Assembly: GCA_947455515.1 (NCBI GenBank)
Contig: CANGOF010000001.1
Span: 69,049 to 113,004 of the forward strand
Source of the DNA: Flavobacteriia bacterium
Lineage (GTDB): Bacteria; Bacteroidota; Bacteroidia; Flavobacteriales_D; Crocinitomicaceae
DNA length: 43,956 nt
Reading direction: 5' to 3'
Within the stretch, counting starts at the first letter, position 1. Every line of letters starts with the position of its first letter. Both the position numbers and the translations under genes were made by a program. Under the pieces are notes generated by a model. It had not been told where the DNA came from. It worked only from the letters and a program-made list of their open reading frames with translations, and made no database searches. Below are positions 7,563 to 17,968 of this stretch, piece after piece.

Positions 7563-9988
7563 TTGAGGCGCCTAAAGGAATCATTGTAAATAAAGGATTT
7601 TATCCTCATATTATACGAAATATATTAAGAAGGTATTGGTACTTTCCAATATTAACATTGGGGATATTTTATGTCATTGGATATTTTTATTTAAGGTATA
7701 CAAAAGCTGTCTATGAATCAAATTCTGTTATTCAAATTTCGGATCAAGATCAGAGTAAAGAAGTAATAGGGATTGATAATGCGATTGCAGCGAAAGACAT
7801 TTCTGCCGAAATACAATTTCTTAGTTCTCCCTTCCTTTTTGAAAAGTCACTAACTAAATTAGATTTAAAAATAAGTGCGTATGCAGAAGGTAAAATATTA
7901 ACCGAAGATTTATATAAAAAAAGTTCTTTTAAAATAAATCTATTAAAATTAATTGACTCCAGCTTACTAGATCAACCTATTACAATAAAATCAATCGAAG
8001 GTTCAACCATTGCACTTGAATATTTAGTAGGAAATAAAAAGAATGTTATATATGGCAAAATAAATAACATAATAAATTCTTCAAAATTTCAACTTTTCAT
8101 TTCAGTTCCAAATTACAATTCATTTATCTCCTCTTGTACAGGGAATAAGGTGTATTTTACAATCAATAGCAAAAAAGCATTGTTTTCAAAATTTTACCCG
8201 AATTTACTTGTCACGCCAATTGATCCAGGCGCAAAAACTATTGGGATAAATTTCACACATGAAAATCAGAATATATGCCATGATATAGTGGATGCGGTTA
8301 CCACATCCTTTTTTGATTACGATGAAGAAATTAGAACACAAGGAGCAAATAACAGTTTAGTTTTCATTGAAAGTCAGCTTGATTCACTAGCTCGAGAATT
8401 GAAAAATGCTAATGATAGTATTTTGTTCATTCAAAAAGCATCTAAAATGATAAGCCCTGAAAGTAAGGAATTGGACATTTCAAATCGAATAACAAATTTA
8501 AGAGAGGAACTAAAACTAAACTATGAGGATTTACATACTTTACAATCATTAAAAAACAAATTACAACATGAACCAAATAGAGTAGAACTGTATAAAATAT
8601 CTCCTGATTTTAATGAAAAGGACATGCTTTCAGGTTTAGAAAAAAACAAAGAAGTACTATTTAACTTAATAGAACAAAGAGAGGAGATTTTGTATTCACT
8701 CACCGAAGAGACAAACGAAGTAAAGCAAATCAATAAAAAAATCAAAGTTGCTATTAGAAATATACAAAAAGAAATAATTAACTCTGAAAAAGACTTACTA
8801 GATAAAATATCCTCTCGTGAAAAGGATTTAGGTGAATTAGAAAAAGAATCTTATGCATTTCCAAAAAACAAAATTCGATTTACTAAACTTGACAATCTTG
8901 TTCAAGTTAATGAAAAATATTATAAAATGTTTGAGGAAAAGAAATTCACTTACGCTATCTCCAACGCAGGTTATGTACCTTCTAATAGAATATTGACTTA
9001 TCCAACAATTCCGATTGAACCCTTTAGTCCTAAAGGAAGAATGATTTATCTTGCATTCATAGGAGGTGGATTAATCATTGGATTATTATTTTTAGCTTTT
9101 AAATATTTAACATTTAACGAGATAAATAACATTGAAGAATTAAAAAATATATTGTCTGAAAAAGTAAATATACTCGGAGGAGTCCCACTTACAAAACAAA
9201 GCATGGAATTCTCTCAATTGGTAGTTCAAGAGTCACCAAAGTCTATGCTTGCAGAATCACTTCGAAATATTCGATCCAACCTAGCTTTTATAAATAAAAA
9301 CGCACAAACAATTGTAATTAGTTCTTCCATCTCAGGGGAGGGAAAAACGTTTATTGCCTTAAATTTAGCTGGAATTATAGCTATGTCAGGTAAGCGTACG
9401 ATTGTATTGGATCTAGATTTACGTAAGCCAAAAGTTCACCTTGGATTTAACGCTACGAACGAACAAGGAATGAGTAATTTGATTGTAAATCAGATTACAC
9501 TTGAAGAGGCTATACAAAAATCTAAATTTGCTAATCTTGATTTTATTACTGCTGGACCAATTCCACCTAATCCTTCTGAATTAATATTAAGTAAAGAATT
9601 CCAATATATATTAACCACTTTAAAGGCCACCTATGATATTGTAATAATAGATAATCCTCCAGTAGGATTAGTTTCTGATGGTATCCAATTATTAGCAAAT
9701 GCGGATATACCAATTTATGTATTTAAGGCACACTATTCGAAACGTATTTCAGCATATAAAGTTGCCGAGATTTTAGAAATAGAACAAATTAAATCCTTGA
9801 ATATAATTTTGAATGGAATTGATCCTAAACGTAGTGGATATGGATATGGATATGGATATGGATATGGATATGGATATGGATATGGATATGGATATGGATA
9901 TGGATCAAATTCAGGATACTATGATGAGCCAGAAAAAGTTCAAGACTCATTTTTCATACGATTAAAAAATAGAATACTAAACAGATGA
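7559..9988 (+). CDS. Polysaccharide copolymerase/BY-kinase (Wzc-like) with Gly-Tyr repeat tail
   Basis: An 809-residue inner-membrane protein that controls chain length and export. The order is TM1 (about 25-45), a Wzz/GumC-type periplasmic region with a long coiled coil (about 265-440), TM2 (about 495-517), then a cytoplasmic bacterial tyrosine kinase: Walker A SGEGKT (near 594), Walker A' DLDLRKP (near 620) and Walker B YDIVIIDNPP (near 697). The tail is (Gly-Tyr)11 followed by GSNSGYY, the expected autophosphorylation cluster. The start is GTG, overlapping the previous TGA in a GTGA junction; no ATG occurs before TM1. It overlaps rfbC by ATGA. The extreme regularity of the tail at DNA level is unusual (see repeat and finding). 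Confidence 0.95.
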   Translation: MIEAPKGIIVNKGFYPHIIRNILRRYWYFPILTLGIFYVIGYFYLRYTKAVYESNSVIQISDQDQSKEVIGIDNAIAAKDISAEIQFLSSPFLFEKSLTKLDLKISAYAEGKILTEDLYKKSSFKINLLKLIDSSLLDQPITIKSIEGSTIALEYLVGNKKNVIYGKINNIINSSKFQLFISVPNYNSFISSCTGNKVYFTINSKKALFSKFYPNLLVTPIDPGAKTIGINFTHENQNICHDIVDAVTTSFFDYDEEIRTQGANNSLVFIESQLDSLARELKNANDSILFIQKASKMISPESKELDISNRITNLREELKLNYEDLHTLQSLKNKLQHEPNRVELYKISPDFNEKDMLSGLEKNKEVLFNLIEQREEILYSLTEETNEVKQINKKIKVAIRNIQKEIINSEKDLLDKISSREKDLGELEKESYAFPKNKIRFTKLDNLVQVNEKYYKMFEEKKFTYAISNAGYVPSNRILTYPTIPIEPFSPKGRMIYLAFIGGGLIIGLLFLAFKYLTFNEINNIEELKNILSEKVNILGGVPLTKQSMEFSQLVVQESPKSMLAESLRNIRSNLAFINKNAQTIVISSSISGEGKTFIALNLAGIIAMSGKRTIVLDLDLRKPKVHLGFNATNEQGMSNLIVNQITLEEAIQKSKFANLDFITAGPIPPNPSELILSKEFQYILTTLKATYDIVIIDNPPVGLVSDGIQLLANADIPIYVFKAHYSKRISAYKVAEILEIEQIKSLNIILNGIDPKRSGYGYGYGYGYGYGYGYGYGYGYGSNSGYYDEPEKVQDSFFIRLKNRILNR
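9836..9901 (+). repeat. In-frame hexanucleotide microsatellite (GGATAT)11
   Basis: Eleven perfect tandem GGATAT units follow AGT and lead into GGATCA. Each unit encodes Gly-Tyr in the kinase tail. Because the unit is 6 nt, gain or loss changes tyrosine number without breaking the frame. Confidence 0.98.
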
Positions 9989-10530
9989 CATTAACTAAAA
10001 CTAACATTGACGGATTAATTGTAATCGAAACAAAAAAATATTCTGATGATCGCGGATATTTTTTCGAGAACTTTCATTATCAAAATTTTTTAGATTTTAC
10101 AGGAGGTGAAATTGTATTTCTTCAAGAAAATGAATCCTGCTCAAAAAAAAATGTAGTTAGAGGCTTACATTTTCAAGCACCACCGTTTGCTCAGGGTAAA
10201 TTGGTTCGTGTGCCTTTTGGTAAAGTTATTGACGTAGTTGTTGATATCAGAAAAGAATCAACAACATATGGCAAAACATTTTGTATTGAATTATCTCAAG
10301 AAAATGGAAAACAATTATGGGTACCTGAAGGATTTGCACATGGATTTGTGTGTTTAGAGGAAAATAGTCTTTTAAGTTATAAATGTACAAATTACTATAA
10401 TAAGGAATCTGAAGACGCTATCTTATGGAATTCCAAAGATTTAAAAATTGACTGGGGAGTATTAAATCCTATTGTATCTGAAAAAGATGAAATTGCGAAA
10501 GATTTTAGTACTTTTGTTTCCCCATTTTAA
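9985..10530 (+). CDS. rfbC: dTDP-4-dehydrorhamnose 3,5-epimerase
   Basis: A cytoplasmic cupin-fold epimerase of the dTDP-L-rhamnose pathway, 181 residues, the usual length. Visible are VVRGLHFQ with catalytic His62, the KLVRVPFGKVIDVVVDIR strand pair, the VPEGFAHGF motif and LLSYKCTNYYNKESE, which contains the catalytic Tyr region. It overlaps the kinase by 4 nt (ATGA). The partner genes rfbA, rfbB and rfbD are not in the window, so the rest of the pathway must lie elsewhere if rhamnose is made. A related 3,5-epimerase for another dTDP-hexose would look alike. Confidence 0.93.
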   Translation: MTLTKTNIDGLIVIETKKYSDDRGYFFENFHYQNFLDFTGGEIVFLQENESCSKKNVVRGLHFQAPPFAQGKLVRVPFGKVIDVVVDIRKESTTYGKTFCIELSQENGKQLWVPEGFAHGFVCLEENSLLSYKCTNYYNKESEDAILWNSKDLKIDWGVLNPIVSEKDEIAKDFSTFVSPF

Positions 10531-10535
10531 AATAA

Positions 10536-11615
10536 TTGGAAAAATACATTTACATACTAAGTTTTCTTCTAGGAGGGATTATAATCTCTTTACTAGTCAA
10601 TAAATTATTGCTGAATTTTTCCCAATCTTTAGGTATAAGAAATCGAAATGATGTAGTTGTTCGTTGGAGTAATGAATCCAAACCATCCCTAGGTGGAGTT
10701 AGTTTTTACATCGTTTTTTTATTTACTATTATTACATATAGTATCATTTCTTCTATTCCAATATTACATGACAAATCAATCATTGGATTATTAATTGCAG
10801 GTAGTATTTCTTTTGCTATGGGACTCGCTGACGACACCTATAATACAAAACCATGGGGTAAACTATTAGTGCAAATTCTATGTGGAATTACATTTATTTA
10901 TTCAGGAAGCATTATTGAATTAACACATTTAGCAATTTATGACAAAATAATTACTATTATTTGGGTAGTTGCATTAATGAATTCATTAAACATGTTGGAT
11001 AATATGGATGGTATCACAGGAATAACTGTTGTATGGATACTTTTAGCATGTCTTATTAGTATTTTCATGATCGATGGAGTAGTAATAAATGTTGATTCTA
11101 TTATGGTGATTTCTATAATAGGTGCGCTTATTGGTTTTTTATATTATAATGTAAACCCATCTAAATTATTTATGGGCGACGCAGGAAGTCAATTTATCGG
11201 ATTATTTGTTGCATACTTTAGTATACATGATTTATGGAATTTAGGCTTATCTACAAACACCCCGTCTTGGGTAGGATTCGCAATTTGTTTAGTTGCATTC
11301 ACTCCAGCAGCTGCAGATACACTTACTGTCGTTATTAATCGATTACGAAAAGGTAAATCACCGATGGTTGGCGGTAAAGATCATACTACACATCATTTAG
11401 TTTATGCAGGATTAAAAGACAAACAGGTTTGGTATGTTTTTACTACTATAGGCTTTTTGTCTTCCCTTCTAAGTTTATTAATGATCTATTTCAGTAGAAA
11501 AAAAGAGTTTAATTATTTACTTGTATTTCCTTTATTTTTTGTTATTGTATTTGGCATCTTATATTTTATAACCCTAAAATATAAACAACCAATTATAAAA
11601 GATGAAGACTTATAG
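10536..11615 (+). CDS. Undecaprenyl-phosphate phosphoglycosyl transferase (MraY/WecA family)
   Basis: A polytopic inner-membrane enzyme of 359 residues that transfers a sugar-1-phosphate from a UDP-sugar to undecaprenyl phosphate and so starts a lipid-linked glycan. Motifs are SKPSLGGVSF, the Mg site GLADDTYNTKPWGK, NSLNMLDNMDGITG, FMGDAGSQFIG and the cytoplasmic GGKDHTTHHLVYAGL, with about ten hydrophobic helices. The start is TTG at 10536, 5 nt after rfbC; no in-frame ATG precedes the first helix. It overlaps the next gene by 14 nt. The capsule neighbours favour a WecA-like role over the peptidoglycan enzyme MraY, and the motif FMGDAGS fits that subgroup. The sugar is unknown. Confidence 0.93.
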   Translation: MEKYIYILSFLLGGIIISLLVNKLLLNFSQSLGIRNRNDVVVRWSNESKPSLGGVSFYIVFLFTIITYSIISSIPILHDKSIIGLLIAGSISFAMGLADDTYNTKPWGKLLVQILCGITFIYSGSIIELTHLAIYDKIITIIWVVALMNSLNMLDNMDGITGITVVWILLACLISIFMIDGVVINVDSIMVISIIGALIGFLYYNVNPSKLFMGDAGSQFIGLFVAYFSIHDLWNLGLSTNTPSWVGFAICLVAFTPAAADTLTVVINRLRKGKSPMVGGKDHTTHHLVYAGLKDKQVWYVFTTIGFLSSLLSLLMIYFSRKKEFNYLLVFPLFFVIVFGILYFITLKYKQPIIKDEDL

Positions 11616-12513
11616 TATTCTATTCTTATTCTTTTTTATTTCCTGTACTCCTAAACCAAGTAAGTCAGAGCAGAAGGAAATTCAGCAACCATTATTATTT
11701 ACCCTGCCTAATTTACCTACGAAACTAACTTTTGCAAATAAAACAATTTTTGTTGAAGATGAAGATATTCAAGAACGTTTGGATCGTGAAGTATTAACAA
11801 ACGTATATTTACAATCTGCAACAACACAAATCATAAAACGTGCTAATCGTTGGTTTCCTCTAATTGAATCAATTTTAAAATCAGAAAATGTCCCACAAGA
11901 TTTTAAATATTTAGCAGTTATTGAAAGTGCATTAATTGAACAAGCTATAAGCCCAGTTGGAGCACAAGGTTTTTGGCAGTTCATGCCCTACACTGCAAAA
12001 GAGTATCATTTAGAAATATCTAATGAAGTAGATGAACGCTTAGACGTAATCAAAAGTACGAAAGCGGCTTGTCAATATCTGAAAGAAGCGAATAAACAAT
12101 TTAATGATTGGTTGTTAGCAGCAGCATCTTATAATAGAGGAATGGGTGGAGTTCATTCAGATATGAAATGGCAAAATGCTAAAAGTTATTTCGACATGGA
12201 ACAAAACCATGAAACAGGAAGGTATGTTTATCGAATACTTGCGCTAAAATTAATCATGGAGCATCCCTTAGAATATGGTTTTTCTATCCCTGATAATCAA
12301 AAATACAAATCGATAAAAACAAAGAAATATACAATTACAAAAACGATAAAAAATCTTTCAGAATGGTCATTAAATAAAGGATATAATTTTAAAATTCTAA
12401 AAAAATTAAATCCATGGATATTACAAACAAATTTAACGATAAAAAACAAAAAATACACCTTACTTTTACCAGATAGAAAAGAAAAATTAAGACCCTACTC
12501 GTATTATCACTAA
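11602..12513 (+). CDS. Lytic transglycosylase lipoprotein (SLT domain, MltD-like)
   Basis: A 303-residue lipoprotein: signal peptide with lipobox (FFFISC, Cys15), then a goose-type SLT domain (about 85-215). The catalytic Glu lies in [15 protein letters not shown], followed by [16 protein letters not shown] and [12 protein letters not shown], the three standard SLT motifs. It would cleave glycan strands from the outer-membrane side. The C-terminal 80 residues ([20 protein letters not shown]...KKLNPWI) resemble a degenerate LysM module. It overlaps the phosphoglycosyl transferase by 14 nt, and its TAA abuts the uvrA ATG, so it belongs to the glycan operon. It may open the wall for the export machine; that is inference. 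Confidence 0.92.
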   Translation: MKTYSILFLFFFISCTPKPSKSEQKEIQQPLLFTLPNLPTKLTFANKTIFVEDEDIQERLDREVLTNVYLQSATTQIIKRANRWFPLIESILKSENVPQDFKYLAVIESALIEQAISPVGAQGFWQFMPYTAKEYHLEISNEVDERLDVIKSTKAACQYLKEANKQFNDWLLAAASYNRGMGGVHSDMKWQNAKSYFDMEQNHETGRYVYRILALKLIMEHPLEYGFSIPDNQKYKSIKTKKYTITKTIKNLSEWSLNKGYNFKILKKLNPWILQTNLTIKNKKYTLLLPDRKEKLRPYSYYH

Positions 12514-15330
12514 ATGAAAAAGGAAACAAAAAACGATGTAATCGAAATATTAGGAGCCAGAGAGCATAACCTAAAAAACATCGATTTAATTATTCCTCGA
12601 AATAAATTAGTTGTATTTACAGGACTATCTGGATCTGGGAAATCATCCTTAGCTTTTGACACCCTTTTTGCAGAAGGACAAAGAAGATATATCGAGACAT
12701 TTTCTTCCTATGCAAGACAATTTTTAGGTAATTTACAGAGACCTGATGTAGACAAAATAAATGGACTTAGTCCTGTAATATCTATCGAACAAAAAACTGT
12801 TTCTAGATCCCCAAGATCAACCGTTGGAACTATTACTGAAATCTATGATTTTCTACGTTTATTGTATGCACGTATAGGTACCGCTTACTCCTATAATTCA
12901 GGAGAAAAAATGGTAAAATATTCGGATGATCAAATTGTCGAATTAATACTTGCAAAATATAAAGGCAAAAAAATAAGTGTTTTAGCACCGAAAATAAAAG
13001 GTAGAAAAGGACATTATCGTGAACTATTTGAGCAAATCCTTAAAATGGGATTTTCAAAAGCATATATTGACGGAGAAGTTGTCGATATTATTCCTGGAAT
13101 GCAATTAGATCGCTACAAAATTCATGACATATCCATCGTAGTAGATCGTTTGCTTATCGATGGTATCGAGCCAAAACGCATCTATGATTCAGTAGTAACC
13201 GCAATGAAACATGGGGACAAAACAATCTCCATATTAGATTACGATACGAATGAAATCAAACATTTTAGTCGTTTACTCATGTGTCCAAGTTCTGGAATCA
13301 GCTATCAAGAAGCTGAACCGAACATTTTTTCTTTCAATTCACCATATGGAGCGTGTCCTACATGTAGTGGTTTAGGAGATGTTGCTGAAATAGATATAGA
13401 GAAAATAATTCCTGATTCTAAAAAATCCATTAAAAATGGAGGGATTATCCCTTTGGGAGAATACAAAAAAACGTGGATTTTTGAAAAACTTCAGACCTTA
13501 TTATCGCACGAAAATTTAAGTTTAGAAACCCCTATTGAACAAATACCTGAAGACGTACTTCAAACTATATTGAATGGAAATGAAGGGATAGAGTATGATA
13601 AAAAGACAAATAAAATCATATTTGAAGGGATTATTCAATTCATAACTCGTCATTCTGAAGATAGTAGTGCGGCAATTCAACGTTGGGCTCAGTCATTTAT
13701 GAATAAGGTTACTTGTCCTTCTTGTAATGGAACCCGATTGAAAAAAGAATCCTTGTATTTTAAAATCAATGAAAAAAATATCGGGGAACTGACTCAAATG
13801 GATATTGAGGAATTGGCTCTTTGGTTTTCCAATTTGGAAAAAAAATTAACCAAAAGTGAATTAACGATTGGAACCGAAATCCTAAAAGAAATTAATTCAA
13901 GGTTACAATTTATTTTACAAGTTGGATTAAATTATTTGTGCTTAAATCGTTCTGCAAATAGTTTGTCAGGAGGAGAAGCACAACGAATTCGATTGGCAAC
14001 CCAAATTGGGTCCGAATTAATGAATGTGTTGTATATTTTAGATGAACCAAGTATAGGTTTACACCAACGTGACAATTCAAAATTAATCGCTTCTTTGCAA
14101 AATCTTAGAGATCGAGGGAATTCCGTATTGGTAGTTGAGCATGATCAAGAAATGATTGAAGCTGCTGATTTTTTAGTAGATATTGGTCCTGGAGCAGGAA
14201 TACATGGAGGTATAATTCTTAACGCATGTAATTTTAATGAAATAAAAGACAGTAACTCTTTAACAACAGAGTACTTGTTAGGAAATAAAAAAATTGAAAT
14301 ACCAACAACTCGCCGTAAAGGAAATGGAAATACATTAAGTTTATTAGGTGCAAATGGAAATAACTTGCGTAATGTAGATTTGCATATTCCATTGGGTACT
14401 TTAACATGTGTTTCTGGTGTTTCTGGAAGTGGAAAATCGACTTTAATAAATCATACACTCTACCCTATTTTAAATGCACATATTTATAAGGGAGTAAAAA
14501 AACCAATGCCTTATAAAACAGTTAAGGGATTGGAACATCTGGATAAAGTTATTGAAATTGATCAAAGTCCTATTGGAAGGACTCCACGATCCAATCCTGC
14601 GACTTACACGAATTTATTTACAGAGATTCGCAGTTTGTTTGCTGCTGCACCAGAGGCTCAAATAAGAGGGTACAAACCTGGTAGATTTTCTTTTAATGTT
14701 GTTGGTGGACGATGTGAAACATGTGGCGGAGCAGGAATTCAAGTTATCGAGATGAATTTCTTACCTGACGTATACGTTACTTGCGAAACGTGTAATGGTC
14801 GTCGATATAACAGAGAAACACTAGAAGTCCGTTTTAAAGGAAAATCAATCAGTGATGTTTTATCTATGAACATTGAAGAGGCATGTTTGTTTTTTGATAA
14901 AATCCCAAAGATTCATCGTATTCTAGAAACCTTAGTATCTGTAGGACTTGGATATGTAAAATTAGGACAAGCATCTACAACTTTATCTGGTGGAGAAGCA
15001 CAACGTATCAAGTTAGCAGCAGAATTAGCAAAAAAAGGAACAGGAAAAACAATTTACATCTTGGATGAACCATCTACTGGTTTGCATTTTGAGGACATAC
15101 GTATGTTGTTATTAGTCCTTCAAAAATTAGTAGACGAAGGAAATACTGTTTTGGTGATTGAACATAACTTAGACATCATTAAAGTCGCAGATTACATTGT
15201 AGATTTGGGTCCTGAAGGAGGTAAAAATGGTGGCGAGATTTTGTTTTCAGGAACACCTGAAGAATTGGTAAAACAGAAAAAAACACGTTCTCATACAGCT
15301 CCTTATTTACAAAAGGAATTAGAGAAATAA
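12514..15330 (+). CDS. uvrA: Excinuclease ABC subunit A
   Basis: A cytoplasmic damage-recognition ATPase of nucleotide excision repair, 938 residues (family about 940). Both ABC cassettes are complete: Walker [10 protein letters not shown] and [11 protein letters not shown], signatures [14 protein letters not shown] and [13 protein letters not shown], and Walker [12 protein letters not shown] and [11 protein letters not shown]. The second zinc module is intact (Cys734, 737, 757, 760). In the first, Cys257-P-S-Ser260 replaces C-x2-C while Cys281 and Cys284 are kept. Its ATG immediately follows the stop of the transglycosylase gene. Its stop is 2 nt from that of the convergent TonB receptor. 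The link to the capsule operon is probably only transcriptional. Confidence 0.98.
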   Translation: MKKETKNDVIEILGAREHNLKNIDLIIPRNKLVVFTGLSGSGKSSLAFDTLFAEGQRRYIETFSSYARQFLGNLQRPDVDKINGLSPVISIEQKTVSRSPRSTVGTITEIYDFLRLLYARIGTAYSYNSGEKMVKYSDDQIVELILAKYKGKKISVLAPKIKGRKGHYRELFEQILKMGFSKAYIDGEVVDIIPGMQLDRYKIHDISIVVDRLLIDGIEPKRIYDSVVTAMKHGDKTISILDYDTNEIKHFSRLLMCPSSGISYQEAEPNIFSFNSPYGACPTCSGLGDVAEIDIEKIIPDSKKSIKNGGIIPLGEYKKTWIFEKLQTLLSHENLSLETPIEQIPEDVLQTILNGNEGIEYDKKTNKIIFEGIIQFITRHSEDSSAAIQRWAQSFMNKVTCPSCNGTRLKKESLYFKINEKNIGELTQMDIEELALWFSNLEKKLTKSELTIGTEILKEINSRLQFILQVGLNYLCLNRSANSLSGGEAQRIRLATQIGSELMNVLYILDEPSIGLHQRDNSKLIASLQNLRDRGNSVLVVEHDQEMIEAADFLVDIGPGAGIHGGIILNACNFNEIKDSNSLTTEYLLGNKKIEIPTTRRKGNGNTLSLLGANGNNLRNVDLHIPLGTLTCVSGVSGSGKSTLINHTLYPILNAHIYKGVKKPMPYKTVKGLEHLDKVIEIDQSPIGRTPRSNPATYTNLFTEIRSLFAAAPEAQIRGYKPGRFSFNVVGGRCETCGGAGIQVIEMNFLPDVYVTCETCNGRRYNRETLEVRFKGKSISDVLSMNIEEACLFFDKIPKIHRILETLVSVGLGYVKLGQASTTLSGGEAQRIKLAAELAKKGTGKTIYILDEPSTGLHFEDIRMLLLVLQKLVDEGNTVLVIEHNLDIIKVADYIVDLGPEGGKNGGEILFSGTPEELVKQKKTRSHTAPYLQKELEK

Positions 15331-15332
15331 AT

Positions 15333-17927
15333 TTACATCCTCAAAATTAATTTCAAATTAAATCTACGTTGCGTTAAATAATTCGGTATTGCATACGATT
15401 TTCCAGTTACATCTTGAACCCATTGATGGGAAAGAACATTGTTAATTCCTAACAAATTAAAAACCTCAAACGATAAAATCGCATCTGAAAATCCATGTTT
15501 CGTTTTTTGTTTATTGGCATGTGTTTTCTGTAATAAATCATAGGATAAACCTAGATCCACTCGTGCATAAAATTTTTGACGTAAAGTATCTTTGTAACGT
15601 GTAAAATCTGGCGGACCATATGGTAAACTCGAACCAAAATTGAATCCCATTTGCGCAGTTAACATCTCGTAATTTGGCATTTTATCTTGAAAAAGAATTG
15701 CAAAATTTATACGTTGATCGGTTGGTCTAGGTATAAATCCAGGATAAACAATGGAACTATCGGTTTTTTTATCGTCTATCGTATAACCAGGAATAATGGT
15801 CTCCCCGCTTTTGTTTCGATAGGTCATATAAGAATCATGCAGTAAATTTTCTTTTGTCGTAAGGTAACCTATTTTAAAAAACGACTGAATACCTTCGATA
15901 AACTCTCCGTGAATATTTACATCTGCCCCATAGGCATAAGCAACTGCATCGTTGTTGGCATAATAGCGAGTACGTACATTATCAATCTCATAAGGATTAA
16001 CGTCCCAGAAATATTTGTAATATGCTTCCGCTGAAAATTTAAAAGGTGTTTTACGATTCCACATGGAAAAATTGAAATCATATCCTGCAATTATATGCAC
16101 AGATTTTTGAGAAACAACTTGTAAATTTAACTGGCCTTGCATCGTTCTAAATTCACGATAAAATGGAGGTTGGTAATACATCCCTGTAGCCAATCGTATT
16201 TGCGTATTTCTTCGCATAATTTTACCATTCGAGTAGAAATAAGTTCGAGGAAAAAACACCAATGAGACACGAGGTGTAACAAAATGTTCATTATTTACTT
16301 CGGTATATCCTGCACGAATACCAGTAGTTAATAAAAATTTACGTGAAGCAGATGCTAAGGTATCGTAGTATTTTTTACTAATTTTTCTACCTGTTGTATC
16401 TTTTTCATTAACAGAAACTTTTACAGGATAATTCACGTTTGATTTTCCCCATTCAAATCCATGTTGAACAAATCCGCTCAGTCTTTGTGTGTTTAATCCT
16501 AATTTACTTTTTATTGAATAGGAAAGTGTTAAATCATTACTTGGAATTTTAGTAATGGTATACCCTGCAGAATCTACATTTTTCCATTCACTTAAGACAT
16601 CATTAAATAAATCACGTTGGTAATTGACACCCCATAAAATTCGTTGTTTTTCCGAAATCTGATGCGATCCATTATGGTATAAATTTACAATCGTTGCTTG
16701 AAGATTATTTCTTGCGTGATTCATATAACTACCTACACCGATGGAAGCAATAGAGTCCCCAAAATTCTTTTTTCCAGGATTTGTTTCTAACAAATTAATG
16801 TAATATTGTCCTTGAACATCAAAGTACTCCTTTTCATTGGTATGAAAAACACTCGCGTAAAAATCTAAGGTAGTTTTCTCATTTGGTTTATACTTTAAAG
16901 CGGTACCTCCAGTCATCGTTTCAAACTTGGTTTGCTCTTGTCCATCAAAATATATCTTTAAACGATACGCTTCATTCACCGTTCCAAAATCTGTTTCTTG
17001 CGTAGTTGGAGAAAACCGATAATTATTCGAAGATAAATGACCAATCGTACTCCAAGTTAATTTTGGTGTTATTGTATAATTCAATAAAAATTGCGCATCA
17101 TAAAAAACTGGATTATATGCCCCTTTAGTTGGTAAAGAGTTTAGTAAATAACCATTGGAACGATATCGTGCTCCAACCAAATAATTGAATTTAGCATTTA
17201 CTTTTTGAGCAACATGTGATTCAACACCCAACAAAGACATCATCACAGAAGCATTGGTTGAATCTGGAGTCAGGTAGGTTATATCTAATACGGAACTTAA
17301 TTTGTCTCCATATTTCGCATCAAAACCACCTCCACTAAAACGAATGTCTTTCACTAAGGAAGAATATAGAAAGCTTAACCCTTCTTGTTGTCCAGAACGG
17401 GTTAAGAATGGTCTATTAATTAAAAACCCATTTACATACACTAAATTTTCATCGTAACTCCCTCCGCGCACATTGTAATTGGAGGTCAATTCATTGTTTG
17501 AACTTGCTGAAGTAGTATATACTAACGTTCGTTCTACCGAAGTGGAAGCAATTTTTTGTAAATCTAACGAAGGTAACTTCATCATGTTTGGATCTGACTT
17601 TTCTGTTTTCAGAGTAACTGATTGCATCACCTTAATTGGAAACTTTACTTCCCCAATATTAAGTCGTTGATTGGGTTCTACAAATACATTTTTGGAAATT
17701 GTTAAGGAATCAAATAAGAAGGAAACGGTTACTTTTTTATTTGCAGTAATTGTTAACTCAAAATGACCGTATCGATCTGTATAGGTAGATTGTTTTTCAA
17801 GGCGAACTAGTACATTTTCAATTACTTTACCGCCTTTTTCAACACATAATCCTTCTATCGTCCCTATTTCTTGTGCATTCAAACACAGAGTTAAAAGGAG
17901 AAATATAGAAGTAACGAGTAAACGCAT
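15333..17927 (-). CDS. TonB-dependent outer-membrane receptor
   Basis: An 864-residue outer-membrane protein. The order is a signal peptide (about 1-18, ends CLNAQ), a carboxypeptidase-like regulatory domain (about 20-105, IGTIEGLCVEKGGKVIENVLV...DRYGHFEL), a plug domain (about 130-220, NYNVRGGSYDENLVYVNGF, then FSGGGFDAKYGDKLSSVLD) and a long beta-barrel ending in an aromatic-rich strand (RRFNLKLILRM). It takes up an unknown ligand using TonB energy. No SusD partner is adjacent, so a metal, siderophore or small organic ligand is as likely as a glycan. bshC lies 41 nt upstream on the same strand. Confidence 0.94.
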   Translation of the reverse strand: MRLLVTSIFLLLTLCLNAQEIGTIEGLCVEKGGKVIENVLVRLEKQSTYTDRYGHFELTITANKKVTVSFLFDSLTISKNVFVEPNQRLNIGEVKFPIKVMQSVTLKTEKSDPNMMKLPSLDLQKIASTSVERTLVYTTSASSNNELTSNYNVRGGSYDENLVYVNGFLINRPFLTRSGQQEGLSFLYSSLVKDIRFSGGGFDAKYGDKLSSVLDITYLTPDSTNASVMMSLLGVESHVAQKVNAKFNYLVGARYRSNGYLLNSLPTKGAYNPVFYDAQFLLNYTITPKLTWSTIGHLSSNNYRFSPTTQETDFGTVNEAYRLKIYFDGQEQTKFETMTGGTALKYKPNEKTTLDFYASVFHTNEKEYFDVQGQYYINLLETNPGKKNFGDSIASIGVGSYMNHARNNLQATIVNLYHNGSHQISEKQRILWGVNYQRDLFNDVLSEWKNVDSAGYTITKIPSNDLTLSYSIKSKLGLNTQRLSGFVQHGFEWGKSNVNYPVKVSVNEKDTTGRKISKKYYDTLASASRKFLLTTGIRAGYTEVNNEHFVTPRVSLVFFPRTYFYSNGKIMRRNTQIRLATGMYYQPPFYREFRTMQGQLNLQVVSQKSVHIIAGYDFNFSMWNRKTPFKFSAEAYYKYFWDVNPYEIDNVRTRYYANNDAVAYAYGADVNIHGEFIEGIQSFFKIGYLTTKENLLHDSYMTYRNKSGETIIPGYTIDDKKTDSSIVYPGFIPRPTDQRINFAILFQDKMPNYEMLTAQMGFNFGSSLPYGPPDFTRYKDTLRQKFYARVDLGLSYDLLQKTHANKQKTKHGFSDAILSFEVFNLLGINNVLSHQWVQDVTGKSYAIPNYLTQRRFNLKLILRM

Positions 17928-17968
17928 AAAAAGTTATAAACGTAAAAAAATATGTTTTAGTATGAAAT

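Noticed and set aside
9836-9901. Gly-Tyr tract as an assembly artefact
   Set aside because: The tract is perfect but in frame, flanked by unique sequence, and a tyrosine cluster is expected at the end of this kinase family; artefact remains possible only for the exact copy number.
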